A program made the position numbers and the translations under genes. A stretch of DNA of 64,000 bases from Actinomyces sp. oral taxon 414 (GTDB lineage Bacteria; Actinomycetota; Actinomycetes; Actinomycetales; Actinomycetaceae): NCBI RefSeq assembly GCF_001278845.1, contig NZ_CP012590.1, forward strand, positions 3,658,001-3,722,000, in the 5' to 3' direction. Under the pieces are notes generated by a model, which made no database searches, was not told the origin of the DNA, and worked only from the letters and a program-made list of their open reading frames with translations. Shown piece by piece: positions 1 to 9,368 of the stretch. Each line of letters begins with the position of its first letter. Position 1 is the first letter of the stretch.

Positions 1-482
1 GTGCCGCCCGTGGTCAGGTCGATGACGGTCGAGCCGTGAATGAGATGATGATCGCCCCAGCGGAGGAACTGCGGGCGTTCCTGCGGGATCGTGCCCTGCG
101 ACAGGTCCACCGTCGTCGTCCAGGCCTCGGACAGGCCACTGTCCTCGAGCGTGTAGGCCGTCAGCGTCGCGGCGCTGTCGCGCTCGGTCTTGCGCGTCAG
201 GGCCAGAATGCGCTCGCCGACCGAGAAGACCTCGGCGCCGCCGCCGATCTGCGCCTGCCAGGACTGCGCGGCCCCCGCCGTCCAGTCGGAGACGGGGGAC
301 TGATAGGGGTCGAGGTCCTCGGCGCTGCTGGCCGCGCGCCTGGACGCGGAGGCGATCCACCCGATCCCGATGACGGCGGTGAGCGTGATGACGCCCGCTA
401 CAACCGCGGCGATGATTGCGCGAGGGCCGTGGGTCGGACGACTCCCCCTCGCCGTGGAAGAAGTCGGGGCGGTTGCGCTCAT
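1..482 (-). CDS. Membrane-anchored propeller-like protein, 3' end outside window
   Basis: The reading frame runs from an ATG at 482 off the left edge of the window, so about 160 residues are visible and the C-terminus is missing. Residues 22-43 form one hydrophobic segment, giving an N-in anchor with the rest outside the cell. The visible part aligns with the next gene (582-1898): both contain AEVFS, AATLTAYT, GLSEAW, GTIP and HGSTVIDL in the same order, so the two are tandem paralogues. Repeated strand-like stretches suggest a PQQ-type beta-propeller fold, which is inference. Function unknown. Confidence 0.75.
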   Translation of the reverse strand, partial: MSATAPTSSTARGSRPTHGPRAIIAAVVAGVITLTAVIGIGWIASASRRAASSAEDLDPYQSPVSDWTAGAAQSWQAQIGGGAEVFSVGERILALTRKTERDSAATLTAYTLEDSGLSEAWTTTVDLSQGTIPQERPQFLRWGDHHLIHGSTVIDLTTGG

Positions 483-581
483 GAGCCCGATGCTAGAAGG
501 TCGCCTTCGTGGGGGCGAGGTGATGGACTCCCCATACGGCTCCCCCGCCGCCCGCGATTCGCCTCCCGCCCCGAACGGCCC

Positions 582-1898
582 TCAGCCGGCCGGAACGAAG
601 GCGCTCACCGTCCCGGTGTCCGGGTCGTAGCTCAGGATCAGATCCGACTCGACCAGTTCCAGCTGGTCCCCAGCGGCGACGTCGACGCCCTCGAAGTCGA
701 TCTGCCACCCCGTGGCGGCGTCGAGCAGGAACAGGAGGGCGTTGGGGCCGAGCGCGCCGCCCTCCAGGCCCATAATCACCCGCTCACCGGTGGACATGCG
801 CAGCTCCTTGGCGCACAGGACGCTGATGACCATGGTCCCGGACTTGGACTGCTTCGAGAAGGTCGGCACCGTGAGCGTACCCGCATCGGGGACGTCGACC
901 GAGTCGATGCACGAGTTGGTCTCCGAGTAGCTGGCCCACAGCAGGCTCTTGTCCCCCTCGCCCCACAAAGAGCGGTAGTCGGAGCGCGAGTGCGGGCCCT
1001 GGGTGAGAATGGAGTGCTCCAGGGTCCCCGCCGGAAGGATGTCCGGATAGGAGTCGAAGGGCTTCCCGCCGTCGAGGTCGTAGGCGTAGACGGCGGCCCC
1101 GGTGCCGGAGTCGTCATTGACCCCGACGTGCACCAGCCAGCCGTTGGAGGCGGGCAGGACATAGTAGCCCCAGGATGTGGGCAGGTCGAACTCGACCCTT
1201 TCGCCGGTGTCGAGATTGACCACGTCGCGGAGGGCGATGATGACGTACCGCGTCCCGCCGCGCTCGTACACCGTCATGGTGTTGGTGCTCAACGTGGTCC
1301 AGTTGGGCTCGTCGAGGGAGACGGTCCACACCGGGTCGGCGGAATCGGCACGCCAGGCCCGGCAGGCGAAGACTGTGGAACAGGTGATGATCGTGTCCTC
1401 GGCCGCCATGGGGAACTCGTCGTCCGCCCAGGGTGCCGGCGAGGTCTCGCCGTCGGCCAGGTCGATGACGGTGGAGCCGTGAACGACCCGCCCCTCGCCC
1501 CACTCGATGAACTCCGGCAAGTTCCTGGGGATCGTGCCCCGGGACAGGTCCGCCGTCGTCGACCATGCCTCTGACAGGCCGTCGTCCTCGATCGTGTAGG
1601 CCGTCAGCGTCGCATCCGCGTCATCGCTCTTCGTGCGCGTCACGGCGATGAGGCGCCCCCCGGCGGAGAAGACCTCGGCGTTCGGGTCGATGCTCGCCTC
1701 CCACGTCCGGGTGGCGCCGTCCACCCAGCCGTCGTCGGGCAGGTGGTGGCCGACGACGTCGGCGGTGCGGCTGCCCATAATGTACCGGCCGATGAAGATC
1801 CCCGCCGCCAGCGCTAGGCCGCCGGCCAGAACCACAATGACGAGGATGCGCAGGACGCGGACGCTTCGGCGTGTTGCCGCGGGGGCCGGGGAACTCAT
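582..1898 (-). CDS. Membrane-anchored beta-propeller-like protein
   Basis: The 438-residue product has a basic N-terminus and one transmembrane segment at about residues 17-38. A long extracytoplasmic domain follows, rich in short beta-strand-like repeats with Trp/Tyr and Asp-Gly turns, as in PQQ-like or WD-type propellers. No catalytic motif is evident. It lies 99 bp upstream of a paralogue that shares several motifs, so the pair arose by tandem duplication. The ATG at 1898 directly precedes a Pro/Ala-rich basic leader and is the best start. A surface-exposed binding role is possible but not shown by the sequence. Confidence 0.8.
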   Translation of the reverse strand: MSSPAPAATRRSVRVLRILVIVVLAGGLALAAGIFIGRYIMGSRTADVVGHHLPDDGWVDGATRTWEASIDPNAEVFSAGGRLIAVTRTKSDDADATLTAYTIEDDGLSEAWSTTADLSRGTIPRNLPEFIEWGEGRVVHGSTVIDLADGETSPAPWADDEFPMAAEDTIITCSTVFACRAWRADSADPVWTVSLDEPNWTTLSTNTMTVYERGGTRYVIIALRDVVNLDTGERVEFDLPTSWGYYVLPASNGWLVHVGVNDDSGTGAAVYAYDLDGGKPFDSYPDILPAGTLEHSILTQGPHSRSDYRSLWGEGDKSLLWASYSETNSCIDSVDVPDAGTLTVPTFSKQSKSGTMVISVLCAKELRMSTGERVIMGLEGGALGPNALLFLLDAATGWQIDFEGVDVAAGDQLELVESDLILSYDPDTGTVSAFVPAG

Positions 1899-2066
1899 GG
1901 GGCGAGGTTAGAAGGACCGGCCCCCGATGACACTGGGGCGAACACACCATGGCGCCGGCGTGAGGGCGGCCCGGGCGGCGGGCGATGAGGCGGCCCGGGC
2001 GGTGCCTCGCGGCGGCCCGGGCGGCGGGGCCCGGAGCGCTCCGCCGGGCGCCGCGCGGGCCTCCCC

Positions 2067-2705
2067 TCAGTCGACGATGCCGTAGAGGCGGTCTCCGGCG
2101 TCGCCCAGGCCCGGGACGATGTAGGCGCGGTCATTGAGGCGCTCGTCGACGGCGGCGGTCACCACCGTCACATTGGCGCGCCCCCCGATCCGCCCCTCGA
2201 CCTGCTTGACGCCCTCGGGAGCGGAGATGAGGCAGATGGCGGTCACGTCGCGGGCGCCGCGCTCGAGCAGGTACTCGATGGCGGCCACGAGGGTGTGACC
2301 GGTGGCCAGCATGGGGTCGATGACGAAGCACTGGCGGCCCGACAGGTCGTCCGGCAGCCGGTTGGCGTAGGTCTCGACCTCCAGGGTGTCCTCGTCGCGC
2401 TTCATACCCAGGAAGCCGACCTCGGCCGTGGGCAGCAGCCGGGTCATGCCCTCGAGCATGCCCAGGCCCGCCCTCAGGATCGGCACCACAATGGGCCGAG
2501 GCTCCGCCAGACGGCGGCAATGGGCGAGCGCCACCGGCGTGGTGATCTCGACCTCCTCGGTGCGCACGTCGCGGGTGGCCTCGTAGGCCAGGAGGGTGAC
2601 GAGCTCATCCACCAGCTGGCGGAATACCGCCGACGGCGTCGCGGCGTCCCGAAGGACGGAGAGCTTGTGGTCGATGAGCGGGTGATCGGCAACGTGCAGG
2701 CGCAT
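2067..2705 (-). CDS. upp: Uracil phosphoribosyltransferase
   Basis: This cytoplasmic enzyme converts uracil and PRPP to UMP plus pyrophosphate in pyrimidine salvage. At 212 residues it has the usual family length. The PRPP-binding motif [12 protein letters not shown] lies at residues 127-138, the PILRAGLGM segment near 75-83, and the uracil-binding tail [15 protein letters not shown] at the C-terminus. It is monocistronic here. The matching uracil permease gene (35266-36666) is elsewhere in the window, so uptake and salvage are not in one operon. Identification is firm. Confidence 0.97.
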   Translation of the reverse strand: MRLHVADHPLIDHKLSVLRDAATPSAVFRQLVDELVTLLAYEATRDVRTEEVEITTPVALAHCRRLAEPRPIVVPILRAGLGMLEGMTRLLPTAEVGFLGMKRDEDTLEVETYANRLPDDLSGRQCFVIDPMLATGHTLVAAIEYLLERGARDVTAICLISAPEGVKQVEGRIGGRANVTVVTAAVDERLNDRAYIVPGLGDAGDRLYGIVD

Positions 2706-2856
2706 GCGGTCAGCCTACGATGGGCGGGTCGGCCGGACGCGCCGAACCGCGGCCGTCCGCTCGACGCGTCCGGTCCGCCGGGCCCGCGCGGGGCCTGCCC
2801 GGTCCGCGGGGCCCGCCCAGCGCGTCCGGTCCGCTCCGGGCGCGCGCAATCGGTGT

Positions 2857-3738
2857 TCAGGCGTGGGCGCGCACCCAGACGAGCACGGCCCGCACGCGGC
2901 GGTTCTCCTCGCCCGGCGGCAGGTCCAGCTTGAGAAAGATATTGGCCACGTGCTTGGCCACCGCCCCGTCGGAGACCATTAGCCGCTGCGCGATCCGCCC
3001 GTTGGACAGCCCCTCCGCCATGAGCGTGAGGACCTCGGTCTCCCGCGGGGTCAGCCTCTCCAGCCCCCGATTCTGTGGGTGGCGCGGGTCTTGCGAGCTC
3101 TGCGGGGGTGGCGGGGATGACCAGTCCTGCGGAGGCGGCCAGTCCTGCGGAGGCGGCGAGCACCTCGGATTCTGCGGGCCGGCGGGCGCGCTCGCGGCCG
3201 GACCGCCTCCCGATGCGCCCGGACCGCCCGACGCATCCAATGCGCCCGTCCTATTCATCGGGTCTGCCATCGCCGCGCCGGCTCCGATCGCCCCCGCCGC
3301 GGACGTCATGAGGTGCGTCAGCACCTCCGGGTCAATGACGATGCCGCCGGAGACCACCACGTCCAGGGAGCGCAGGAAGTCGCTCACGCGCCCCACCCGT
3401 TCCTTGAGTAGGTAGCCGACCGCGCCGTCGACACCCTCGAGGAGCTCGCCCAGATACGGTCCGGCCACGTAGGCGCTGAGCACCACCACCGGCAGCCCCG
3501 GATGCGCGGCGCGCAGGTCGACGGCCGCCCTCAGGCCGTCGTCGGTCCTCGTGGGCGGCATCCGCACGTCGGTGACCACGACGTCCGGCGGCTCGCCCGC
3601 CGCCGCCAGTCGTGCGACCTCGGTGCGTAGCGCATCGGCGTCGGCCACCTGGGCGACCACCTCGTGGCCGGCGGCGGTCAGCAGCCCCGCCAGACCCTCG
3701 CGCAGCAGGGCGGCGTCGTCGGCGAGCAGGATCCTCAT
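2857..3738 (-). CDS. LuxR/NarL-type response regulator, orphan
   Basis: The product has 293 residues from the ATG at 3738, where the sequence begins MRILLADD as receivers usually do. The receiver spans about 1-125, with acidic D7/D8, phospho-acceptor D57 in VVVTDVRMPP, and K near the LLKERVG segment. The C-terminal LuxR helix-turn-helix follows LTPRETEVLTLMAEGLSNG. Between them lies an unusually long linker of about 75 residues made of Gly, Pro, Ser and Gln. No histidine kinase is adjacent. The only NarL-type kinase in the window (53618-55105) is also alone, so they might be separated partners. The frame stays open upstream to 4008, but that extension is low-complexity and unlikely to be translated. 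Confidence 0.88.
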   Translation of the reverse strand: MRILLADDAALLREGLAGLLTAAGHEVVAQVADADALRTEVARLAAAGEPPDVVVTDVRMPPTRTDDGLRAAVDLRAAHPGLPVVVLSAYVAGPYLGELLEGVDGAVGYLLKERVGRVSDFLRSLDVVVSGGIVIDPEVLTHLMTSAAGAIGAGAAMADPMNRTGALDASGGPGASGGGPAASAPAGPQNPRCSPPPQDWPPPQDWSSPPPPQSSQDPRHPQNRGLERLTPRETEVLTLMAEGLSNGRIAQRLMVSDGAVAKHVANIFLKLDLPPGEENRRVRAVLVWVRAHA

Positions 3739-4004
3739 GCGCCCATCCTGCCTTCCCGCCGTCGGCCTGTGCGAACCCGGTCCGGCGCCCCGCCCCGGGC
3801 GGTCTTCCCGCATGGCGGGACGGCGTCTGGCATGTCGTAACGCCGTCGGTCCCGCCCCGCGCCGCCCCGGCCCGTGAGTACGGGGGTTGACCCCCGTCGT
3901 CATTGGGTCCTTCTCGCCCAGAGGCGGTGGCTCGGGGGTCGGGATCGTGGCGTGCAGGGGAGGCGCTCCCGTGGGGCCCGTAGGGCCGGTGGGGCTGGCG
4001 GTCC

Positions 4005-4838
4005 TCACTGGCGCAGCCTCGCCAGCCGCTCGGCGCTGGGGGACCCGGGGAGGGCCGAGTAGACGGTCAGGCGCATATCCGGCCGATCCTGGAAGTCGAG
4101 GTTGAGAAACTCCAGCTCGAGCTCACCCACGTCCGGATGGCGCAGCCGCCGTCGGCCCGCCGCCTGGTAGGTGACCTCGTGGGCGTCCCACGCGGTCCGG
4201 AACTCCTCGCAGGCCGCGTGGAGCTCGCACACGAGGGTGTTGACGCCGTCGTCCTGCGGGTAGTGGGCCCACGAGGCCCGCAGGTACTGGACGGCCTCGT
4301 CCGCCCACCGGCGCCAGTCCACGAAGAAGTCCCGCGCCTGGGGGTCCAGGAAGAGGAACCTCACGGTGTTGCCCCGGCCGGGCCCGTCGAAGTGGAGCCG
4401 GTACAGGGCGCGCGCCAGATCATTGGCGACGACGATGGTGCAGGCGAGGTCCAGGACGTAGGCGGGGCAGGTTCCCAGGTCGTCAAGGACGCGGCGCACC
4501 AGCGGCGCCTGGGTGCCGAGTCCGTCGCGCGTGCTGCGCCGGGTCGTCTCCTCGGAGATCGGGATGAGGGAGGTGATGTAGGCCCGCTCGTCCGGGCTCA
4601 GCCGCAGGGCCCCGACCAGACCGTCGAGCACCACGCCGGAGATCGAGGGGACCTTCCCCCGTTCGAGCTTGGTGTAGTAGGTCAGAGAGATATGGGCGAG
4701 CTCGGCGACCTCCTCGCGGCGCAGCCCGGGGACGCGGCGCCGCGGTCCGCCGCGGGCCAGCGGCGTCTGCTCCACGCTCACCCGGGCGCGCTTGGCCCGC
4801 AGGAAGGAGGCGAGTTCGTGGCGCCGGTCGACTTCCAT
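4005..4838 (-). CDS. XRE-family regulator with MmyB-like sensor domain
   Basis: This 277-residue protein begins with a helix-turn-helix domain (about residues 5-75) carrying RVPGLRREEVAELA and SLTYYTKLERGK, the signature of the MmyB-like XRE group. The rest is the MmyB-type ligand-binding region, with LACTIVVANDLARALY and a DFFVDWRRW segment. Members of this group are transcription factors thought to sense a hydrophobic ligand and often control a neighbouring oxidoreductase gene. None is next to it here, so the target cannot be told. It lies 266 bp upstream of the response regulator on the same strand. Confidence 0.88.
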   Translation of the reverse strand: MEVDRRHELASFLRAKRARVSVEQTPLARGGPRRRVPGLRREEVAELAHISLTYYTKLERGKVPSISGVVLDGLVGALRLSPDERAYITSLIPISEETTRRSTRDGLGTQAPLVRRVLDDLGTCPAYVLDLACTIVVANDLARALYRLHFDGPGRGNTVRFLFLDPQARDFFVDWRRWADEAVQYLRASWAHYPQDDGVNTLVCELHAACEEFRTAWDAHEVTYQAAGRRRLRHPDVGELELEFLNLDFQDRPDMRLTVYSALPGSPSAERLARLRQ

Positions 4839-4931
4839 GGATCAAGCCTAATCGCGCGGGCCCCGGCGGGCCCGGGTTGGCGGCTTCGGCTCCGCCCGCC
4901 CGCTCGGCTCCGGCGGCGGGCTCAGCCAGTC

Positions 4932-5753
4932 TCAGCCGGCCTCGGCCGGCTCGGTCGGGCGCTGCCAGGAGCGGTAGGCGTGGAAGGGCGACTGCTCGCG
5001 GATGCGGGTCTCGTCGAGCTGCTTGCGCGGGACGCGCCGGCCGCGCAGGCGCCGGGCGGCCACGGCCCACAGGACGTCCCGGTACTGGGCGGCGCGGTGG
5101 AACTTGCCGGCGCGGTCGTTGCCGGTGACCCGGTGGGTGATGTCGCAGGGGACCTCTATAACGGTCATGCCCGCCACGAGGACGTCAATGCTCAGGCCCA
5201 CCTCGACGCCCCAGCCGTCGGCGAGCGGCGCGGCGGCCTCGTAGGCCCCGCGGGTCAGGCAGCGCTGTCCGGACAGGGGGGCGACGGGGGCCCAGCCGGT
5301 GGCCGCGGCAATGGCGGCGCGCGCGGCGCGCACGACCCGGCCCCGCCCGCCGGCCCCCGCCTGCTTGGGCGGCGCGGCGATCGACATGTCCGCGACGCCG
5401 TCGATCACTGGGGGGACGAGGTCGGCGCACGAGGCGGCCGAGTCGCCCAGGTCGGCGTCGATGAAGAGCAGCAGGCGGGTGGGCCCGTCCTTGTAGTCGC
5501 GCATGGCGACGACGCCGGCGCCGGTCTCCAGGGCGGAGGCCTTGCCGCGAGTCACCGAGTGGCGCACGGTGACGGCCCCGGCGGCGCGGGCGTGGTCCTG
5601 GGTGGAGTCGGCGGAGCCGTCGTCAACGACGACAACGAGGTCGACGCGCGGAATGGCGCGGCAGGCACGAACGGTGGCAGCGATGCGTGCCGCCTCGTCC
5701 CTGGCTGGAATGACGACGGCGACGCGCTGGTCTGGGCACTCGGACGGGCTCAC
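4932..5753 (-). CDS. Family 2 glycosyltransferase
   Basis: A GT-A fold glycosyltransferase of about 273 residues. The N-terminus has the nucleotide-sugar binding pattern VAVVIPARDEAARI, then VVVVDDGSADST, and the metal-binding DXD motif as LLLFIDADLG. It resembles glucosyl-3-phosphoglycerate synthase and dolichol-phosphate-sugar synthase relatives. No membrane segment is seen, so it probably acts in the cytoplasm. The start is set at GTG 5753, just before the first conserved strand and after a GGAG; the frame is open to 6005, but that stretch is basic, Pro/Arg-rich and looks non-coding. Acceptor unknown. Confidence 0.82.
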   Translation of the reverse strand: MSPSECPDQRVAVVIPARDEAARIAATVRACRAIPRVDLVVVVDDGSADSTQDHARAAGAVTVRHSVTRGKASALETGAGVVAMRDYKDGPTRLLLFIDADLGDSAASCADLVPPVIDGVADMSIAAPPKQAGAGGRGRVVRAARAAIAAATGWAPVAPLSGQRCLTRGAYEAAAPLADGWGVEVGLSIDVLVAGMTVIEVPCDITHRVTGNDRAGKFHRAAQYRDVLWAVAARRLRGRRVPRKQLDETRIREQSPFHAYRSWQRPTEPAEAG

Positions 5754-6275
5754 AGGCTCCAGCGTATCCACTCCGCCCGCCAGGCTCAGGTGTGGTCCAG
5801 CGCTCAGCGGACGCGCTCCCGTCCCGACGCGCGGAAAAATGGCCCCAGCGCGCTGCCGCGGGCGTGGCGCACGGGGGAGTGCGCCCCATCGTGACGGCCC
5901 CGCGCCGACGCCGGACGGCACGCCGGCGAAGTGTCCGCGCTCCGCCGGGCGCAGCCGACGCGCTGGCGAAGTGCCGGGCGGAGGGGAGCGGGCCGACGTC
6001 GTCAAGCGCCGTCGGGACCTGGGTCCTCATCTCGCATTCGAACAAGAATTTCTGCAACGAATTACTGCGGTTTTCCCCGAGGAGCAGGACTTCGGGACCT
6101 CGTTTCGGCCGCGTCTTTCATGACACCCTGTATGTAGGGACCCGTCAACGGCGCCGGGTTCCTCTTGGTCCCAACCGCCCGGTCCGCACCGGCCGTCTTT
6201 GCCGGTCCGGCCGTCGCGGCGGGTCCGGGGCGCGGAGCCCCGCCCGCCCCGCAGGCGGTCCGCCTCACAGACTGC
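5754..6275. other. Gene-free stretch
   Basis: About 520 bp between the glycosyltransferase start and the acetyltransferase stop. No reading frame with coding character was found on either strand. A lower-GC patch near 6030-6075 may hold promoter elements for the glycosyltransferase, but no clear -10/-35 pair was identified. Confidence 0.4.
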
Positions 6276-6986
6276 TCACAGACTGCGCGGAGGCCTGTAC
6301 GCCGTCGTCTCGCCGGGAGTGATCTGACGGACGACGCGGGCCGGCACCCCGGCCACCACGGTCATGGGCGGCACGTGCGCGGTCACCACGGCACCCGCCG
6401 CGACGACCGCGCCGTGGCCGATCCTCACGCCCGGCAGAATGGTGGCGTTCGCCCCCACCCAGACATCGTCCTCGATGGTGACGACGGCGGAGAACTGGGC
6501 GGCGGTGCGGCGCAGGTCCGGATCGAGCGGGTGGCCGGCGGTGACGACCGTGACGCGCGGGCCGAACAGGACGCGCTCGCCGATGCGGATCTCGGCGTCG
6601 TCGATGAGGGTGGTGCCGGTGTTGAACCAGCAGCCCGCGCCGATGGCGGTGTGCGAGCCGTAGGCGCAGTAGATAGGGGTCTCCAGCCAGGCGCCCTCGC
6701 CGAAGGAGGCGAAGAGCTCGCGGGCGAGGGCGGTGCGGGCCGCGGGGTCGGCGATGGTGGTGGCGTTGAAGCGCTCGGTCAGCTCCTTGCCGCGCACGCG
6801 CTCGGCCTCGAGCGCCTCCAGGCCGGGGCCGAAGTCGGTGTAGAGCTCGCCGGTGTTGAGCCGACGGCGGGTCTCGGCCTCGTCGAAGACGTGGGGGCCG
6901 GCGGGGGCGGGCGGGGTAGGTGCGGAGCCGGCGGGCGCGGAACCGGCGGGCACGGGCCTGTCGGCGGGGGCGACGTCGTTGCTCAT
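6276..6986 (-). CDS. Maltose/galactoside O-acetyltransferase family protein
   Basis: A 236-residue acetyltransferase of the left-handed beta-helix class. The N-terminal 30 residues are a Pro/Ala/Gly-rich extension absent from typical members. The maltose-acetyltransferase cap follows (about 35-100), then hexapeptide repeats including [20 protein letters not shown], which carries the catalytic His of this family, [20 protein letters not shown] and the closing GVPARVVR. Such enzymes transfer acetyl from acetyl-CoA to sugars in the cytoplasm. A second member (47338-47958) is in the window. A dense cluster of CACTG/CAGTG motifs lies 100-220 bp upstream and may regulate it. Confidence 0.9.
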   Translation of the reverse strand: MSNDVAPADRPVPAGSAPAGSAPTPPAPAGPHVFDEAETRRRLNTGELYTDFGPGLEALEAERVRGKELTERFNATTIADPAARTALARELFASFGEGAWLETPIYCAYGSHTAIGAGCWFNTGTTLIDDAEIRIGERVLFGPRVTVVTAGHPLDPDLRRTAAQFSAVVTIEDDVWVGANATILPGVRIGHGAVVAAGAVVTAHVPPMTVVAGVPARVVRQITPGETTAYRPPRSL

Positions 6987-7085
6987 GGGGGCGATTGTGT
7001 CAGGAGCGGGCGGCGCGCGGGGCGAGCAGGTAGCGGCGGTTGCGGCTCTGGGGCGGGGCCGTGGCCTCGACGAGCGCTTCGAGCC

Positions 7086-7205
7086 CCTCGTCAGTCGCAG
7101 TGTCGCCGTGCTTCAGTGAGGACCTCACTGTATGTAGTGATACATCACTGTAGTTCACTGACGGTCTCACTGTCTACAGTGATCACTCTCCGATCTCCAC
7201 TGAGG
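7086..7205. promoter_or_regulatory. Cluster of CACTG/CAGTG half-sites
   Basis: Within about 120 bp there are at least eight copies of CACTG or its complement CAGTG. Several are arranged as dyads, for example CAGTGAGGACCTCACTG near 7114-7130 and TGTAGTGATACATCACTGTA near 7133-7152. The cluster lies upstream of the acetyltransferase gene that starts at 6986 on the minus strand. The layout suggests multiple operator sites or iterons for one DNA-binding protein. The protein is unknown. Confidence 0.5.
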
Positions 7206-7501
7206 GCGACGGCGGGCCACCGCAGGCCGTCGCGGGCCGCCGTCGGCGAGCTCCGTGGGGACGCCGGGGATGGGCGTCGGAGCCGCACAGGACGGCGCCC
7301 GCCGGGACGGTCCCGAGACGGCTGCGACCGGCGGTCCATGGCGGTGCCGAGGATGCGTGGGGGCGGTGTGACGATGACGACGTCGAAGCGGGCGTCGTCG
7401 GTCGGCGCCGAGGTCGCGCAGGGGGATACTGGCGGAATCGCGGCCTTCCCGCCGGGTGCGAGAAGGCCCGGTCGGAGCGGGACGGGCTCCGGCGGGAACC
7501 A

Positions 7502-7787
7502 TTTGCAGGGGTTTCACAGGTTGTTCTGGGGTGAGTATTCAGGGTCGGGGTGTTACATAGTTGTTACCGCCGGACGGGAGGGGTCGTGAGGGTTGGGGAA
7601 CCCGATGACCGAGTCCTTGCCGAGACGGCCGAGGGTCTTAGGGAGCCCGAGGTCGGTCGCTCTGGCGAAGGAGGGAGTTCCCCCGGAATGGGAACCCGGG
7701 TGCGGAACCCCTCGACGACGAAGGCCCGTGGGCCGGGAGAGACAACCCGGTGCCACGGGCCACGTCATGTCCGGGCGCAGACACCGG
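7502..7787 (+). repeat. Long interspersed repeat, copy 1 (286 bp)
   Basis: Nearly identical to 8044-8329 and clearly related to 8931-9195. Each begins TTTGCAGGGGTTTC or a close variant, runs through a conserved GGGAACCCGGGTGCGG segment and ends in a strong hairpin (here 7723-7761, outer stem GGCCCGTGG/CCACGGGCC). No coding frame fits all copies with protein-like character. It could be a structured RNA or a small non-autonomous mobile element. Confidence 0.75.
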
Positions 7788-8043
7788 CGTCATCCCGCGT
7801 CATTCCGCGCAATACGGCCGATTCAGGCGGCGTCGGCCCAGGCCCCGCGGCGGCCGACGCCACCGGCTCCCGGGCGCGGGGACCGCCATCCGCCCCGCAG
7901 CCGGGCCCGCAGGATCCCGCCGTCGTCCCGCGAGCCGTCCACCGAGCCGTCCGCCCCTCGATCTCCGCCGCGCATGACCGGAACCCCGTCGGAGCCCCGC
8001 GCTCCGCCCGAGTAGTGGCCTTGATCATAAGGGGGTTCGCCAT
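7788..8043. other. Unique spacer between long repeats 1 and 2
   Basis: This 256-bp stretch has no recognisable gene, RNA or repeat. Open frames here are GC-rich and show no protein-like composition. Confidence 0.4.
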
Positions 8044-8329
8044 TTTGCAGGGGTTTCACAGGTTGTTCTGGGGTGAGTATTCAGGGTCGGGGTGTTACAT
8101 AGTTGTTACCGCCGGACGGGAGGGGTCGTGAGGGTTGGGGAACCCGATGACCGAGTCCTTGCCGAGACGGCCGAGGGTCTTAGGGAGCCCGAGGTCGGTC
8201 GCTCTGGCGAAGGAGGGAGTTCCCCCGGAATGGGAACCCGGGTGCGGAGCCCCTCGACGACGAAGGCCCGTGGGCCGGGAGAGACAACCCGGTGCCACGG
8301 GCCACGTCATGTCCGGGCGCAGACACCGG
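8044..8329 (+). repeat. Long interspersed repeat, copy 2 (286 bp)
   Basis: Near-exact direct copy of 7502-7787 with only scattered substitutions. Its terminal hairpin lies at 8265-8303. The unique DNA that follows contains the decayed CRISPR-like array. Confidence 0.75.
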
Positions 8330-8565
8330 ACGAGGCGCGAGGGGCGTCCCGGACGGGCGGGCCGTTGACCGCGCCCGCCGGAGCGGTAGAGCAGTAGAGC
8401 GGTCGGAGCTGTGCAGAGCAGCCAGGTCAGGGCGTGTCCCGGCTTCCGCTTCTCGCTCACGCCGCAGGTCGTACGCGCACTCAGTGCGGCCCGGGTGCCG
8501 GGCCGGACGAGGGCCGCGGAGCGCGACCGGCCGGACGCCGGGCTCTCCGGCGTCGGGAGTGGCCA

Positions 8566-8854
8566 CACCTCCTCGCGCGCGGAGACGTGATTGATGGTCT
8601 CGTGGGTGGCGGCGGCGTGGATGACACACCTCCTCGCGCGCGGAGACGTGATCCACGTTGTCCGCCACCGCGCCCAGCACGACCCTCCTCACGCGGAGGC
8701 GTGGCCCACGCCACCGTCACCCTCACCGGCACCAACCCACGTCCTCCTTGCGCGGAGACGTGCGCGGCCTCGAGCCCGGACGGGTCCGCGACCTCGGCCC
8801 GCCCCGCGCGTGCGGGGATCAATCCAGGAGATTCCGCGCGCGGAGGCCTGGCCC
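8566..8854 (+). CRISPR. Degenerate type I-E-like CRISPR array, no cas genes
   Basis: Five to six imperfect repeats are seen. The first two are the same (CCTCCTCGCGCGCGGAGACG) and lie 61 bp apart at 8568 and 8629. Divergent versions start near 8684, 8743 and 8799, and a possible sixth near 8832. The fifth has the palindromic CCCCGCGCGTGCGGGGAT core typical of actinobacterial I-E repeats, and 61 bp equals the 29+32 spacing usual for that type. Spacers differ from one another. Repeat sequence and spacing have drifted and no cas gene is in the window, so this is probably a fossil or orphan array. Confidence 0.45.
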
Positions 8855-8930
8855 ATACTCGGCGGAACTCCTCTCACGGTCTAAGAACGGGGACGGCCGC
8901 GGGAATGTGGTCGACGTCGTATCGTCCGGA

Positions 8931-9195
8931 TCGTTTCGCAGGGGTTTCCCAGGTTGTTCGGGGGTGAGTGTCCAGGGTCGGGGTGTTACATAGTACTTGC
9001 CGCCGGACGGGAGGGGTCGCGAGGGTTGGGGAGCCCAATGACCGAGTCCTTGCCGAGACGGCCGAGGGTCTTAGGGAGCCCGAGGTCGGTCGCTCTGGCG
9101 AAGGAGGGAGTTCCCCCGGAATGGGAACCCGGGTGCGGAACCCCTCGACGACAAAGGTCCGTGGGGCCGGGCGGGAAACCCCGGCCCCACGGACC
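8931..9195 (+). repeat. Long interspersed repeat, copy 3 (divergent)
   Basis: A diverged copy of the repeats at 7502 and 8044. Its terminal hairpin (9156-9195) has a perfect 15-bp stem, GGTCCGTGGGGCCGG with CCGGCCCCACGGACC. Where the other copies have GGCCCGTGG paired to CCACGGGCC, both arms have changed together, so pairing is kept. That covariation argues for selection on RNA or DNA structure. Confidence 0.7.
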
Positions 9196-9293
9196 GCGTC
9201 GTATTTGGATTGAGCCTTTCTCATCGGATCACCCGAGATATGCTGGGGCGGCCGTCGCCGCGGCCCGCGATGGCCGCGGCCGGCCTACTTCTT

Positions 9294-9368
9294 CGCCGAG
9301 ATGTGCATTTCGCACTCGAGAACGACGGTTGGAACTGCACTTTCGAGTGCGAAGTGCACGTTTCGGCG
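9294..9368. repeat. Imperfect 27-bp inverted repeat, hairpin element
   Basis: The left arm (9294-9320) and right arm (9342-9368) are inverse copies with few mismatches, each containing CGCACTCGA or its complement, around a short loop. Just after it, 9392-9413 (CTTTGTGGCAGATTTCGACA) matches one end of the 120-bp MITE-like elements at 27406 and 39275. This may be a chimeric or disrupted small element. Confidence 0.55.

Noticed and set aside
8330..8565. Possible cas2 or leader remnant before the CRISPR-like array
   Set aside because: No frame resembles Cas proteins and the stretch is GC-rich, unlike usual leaders.
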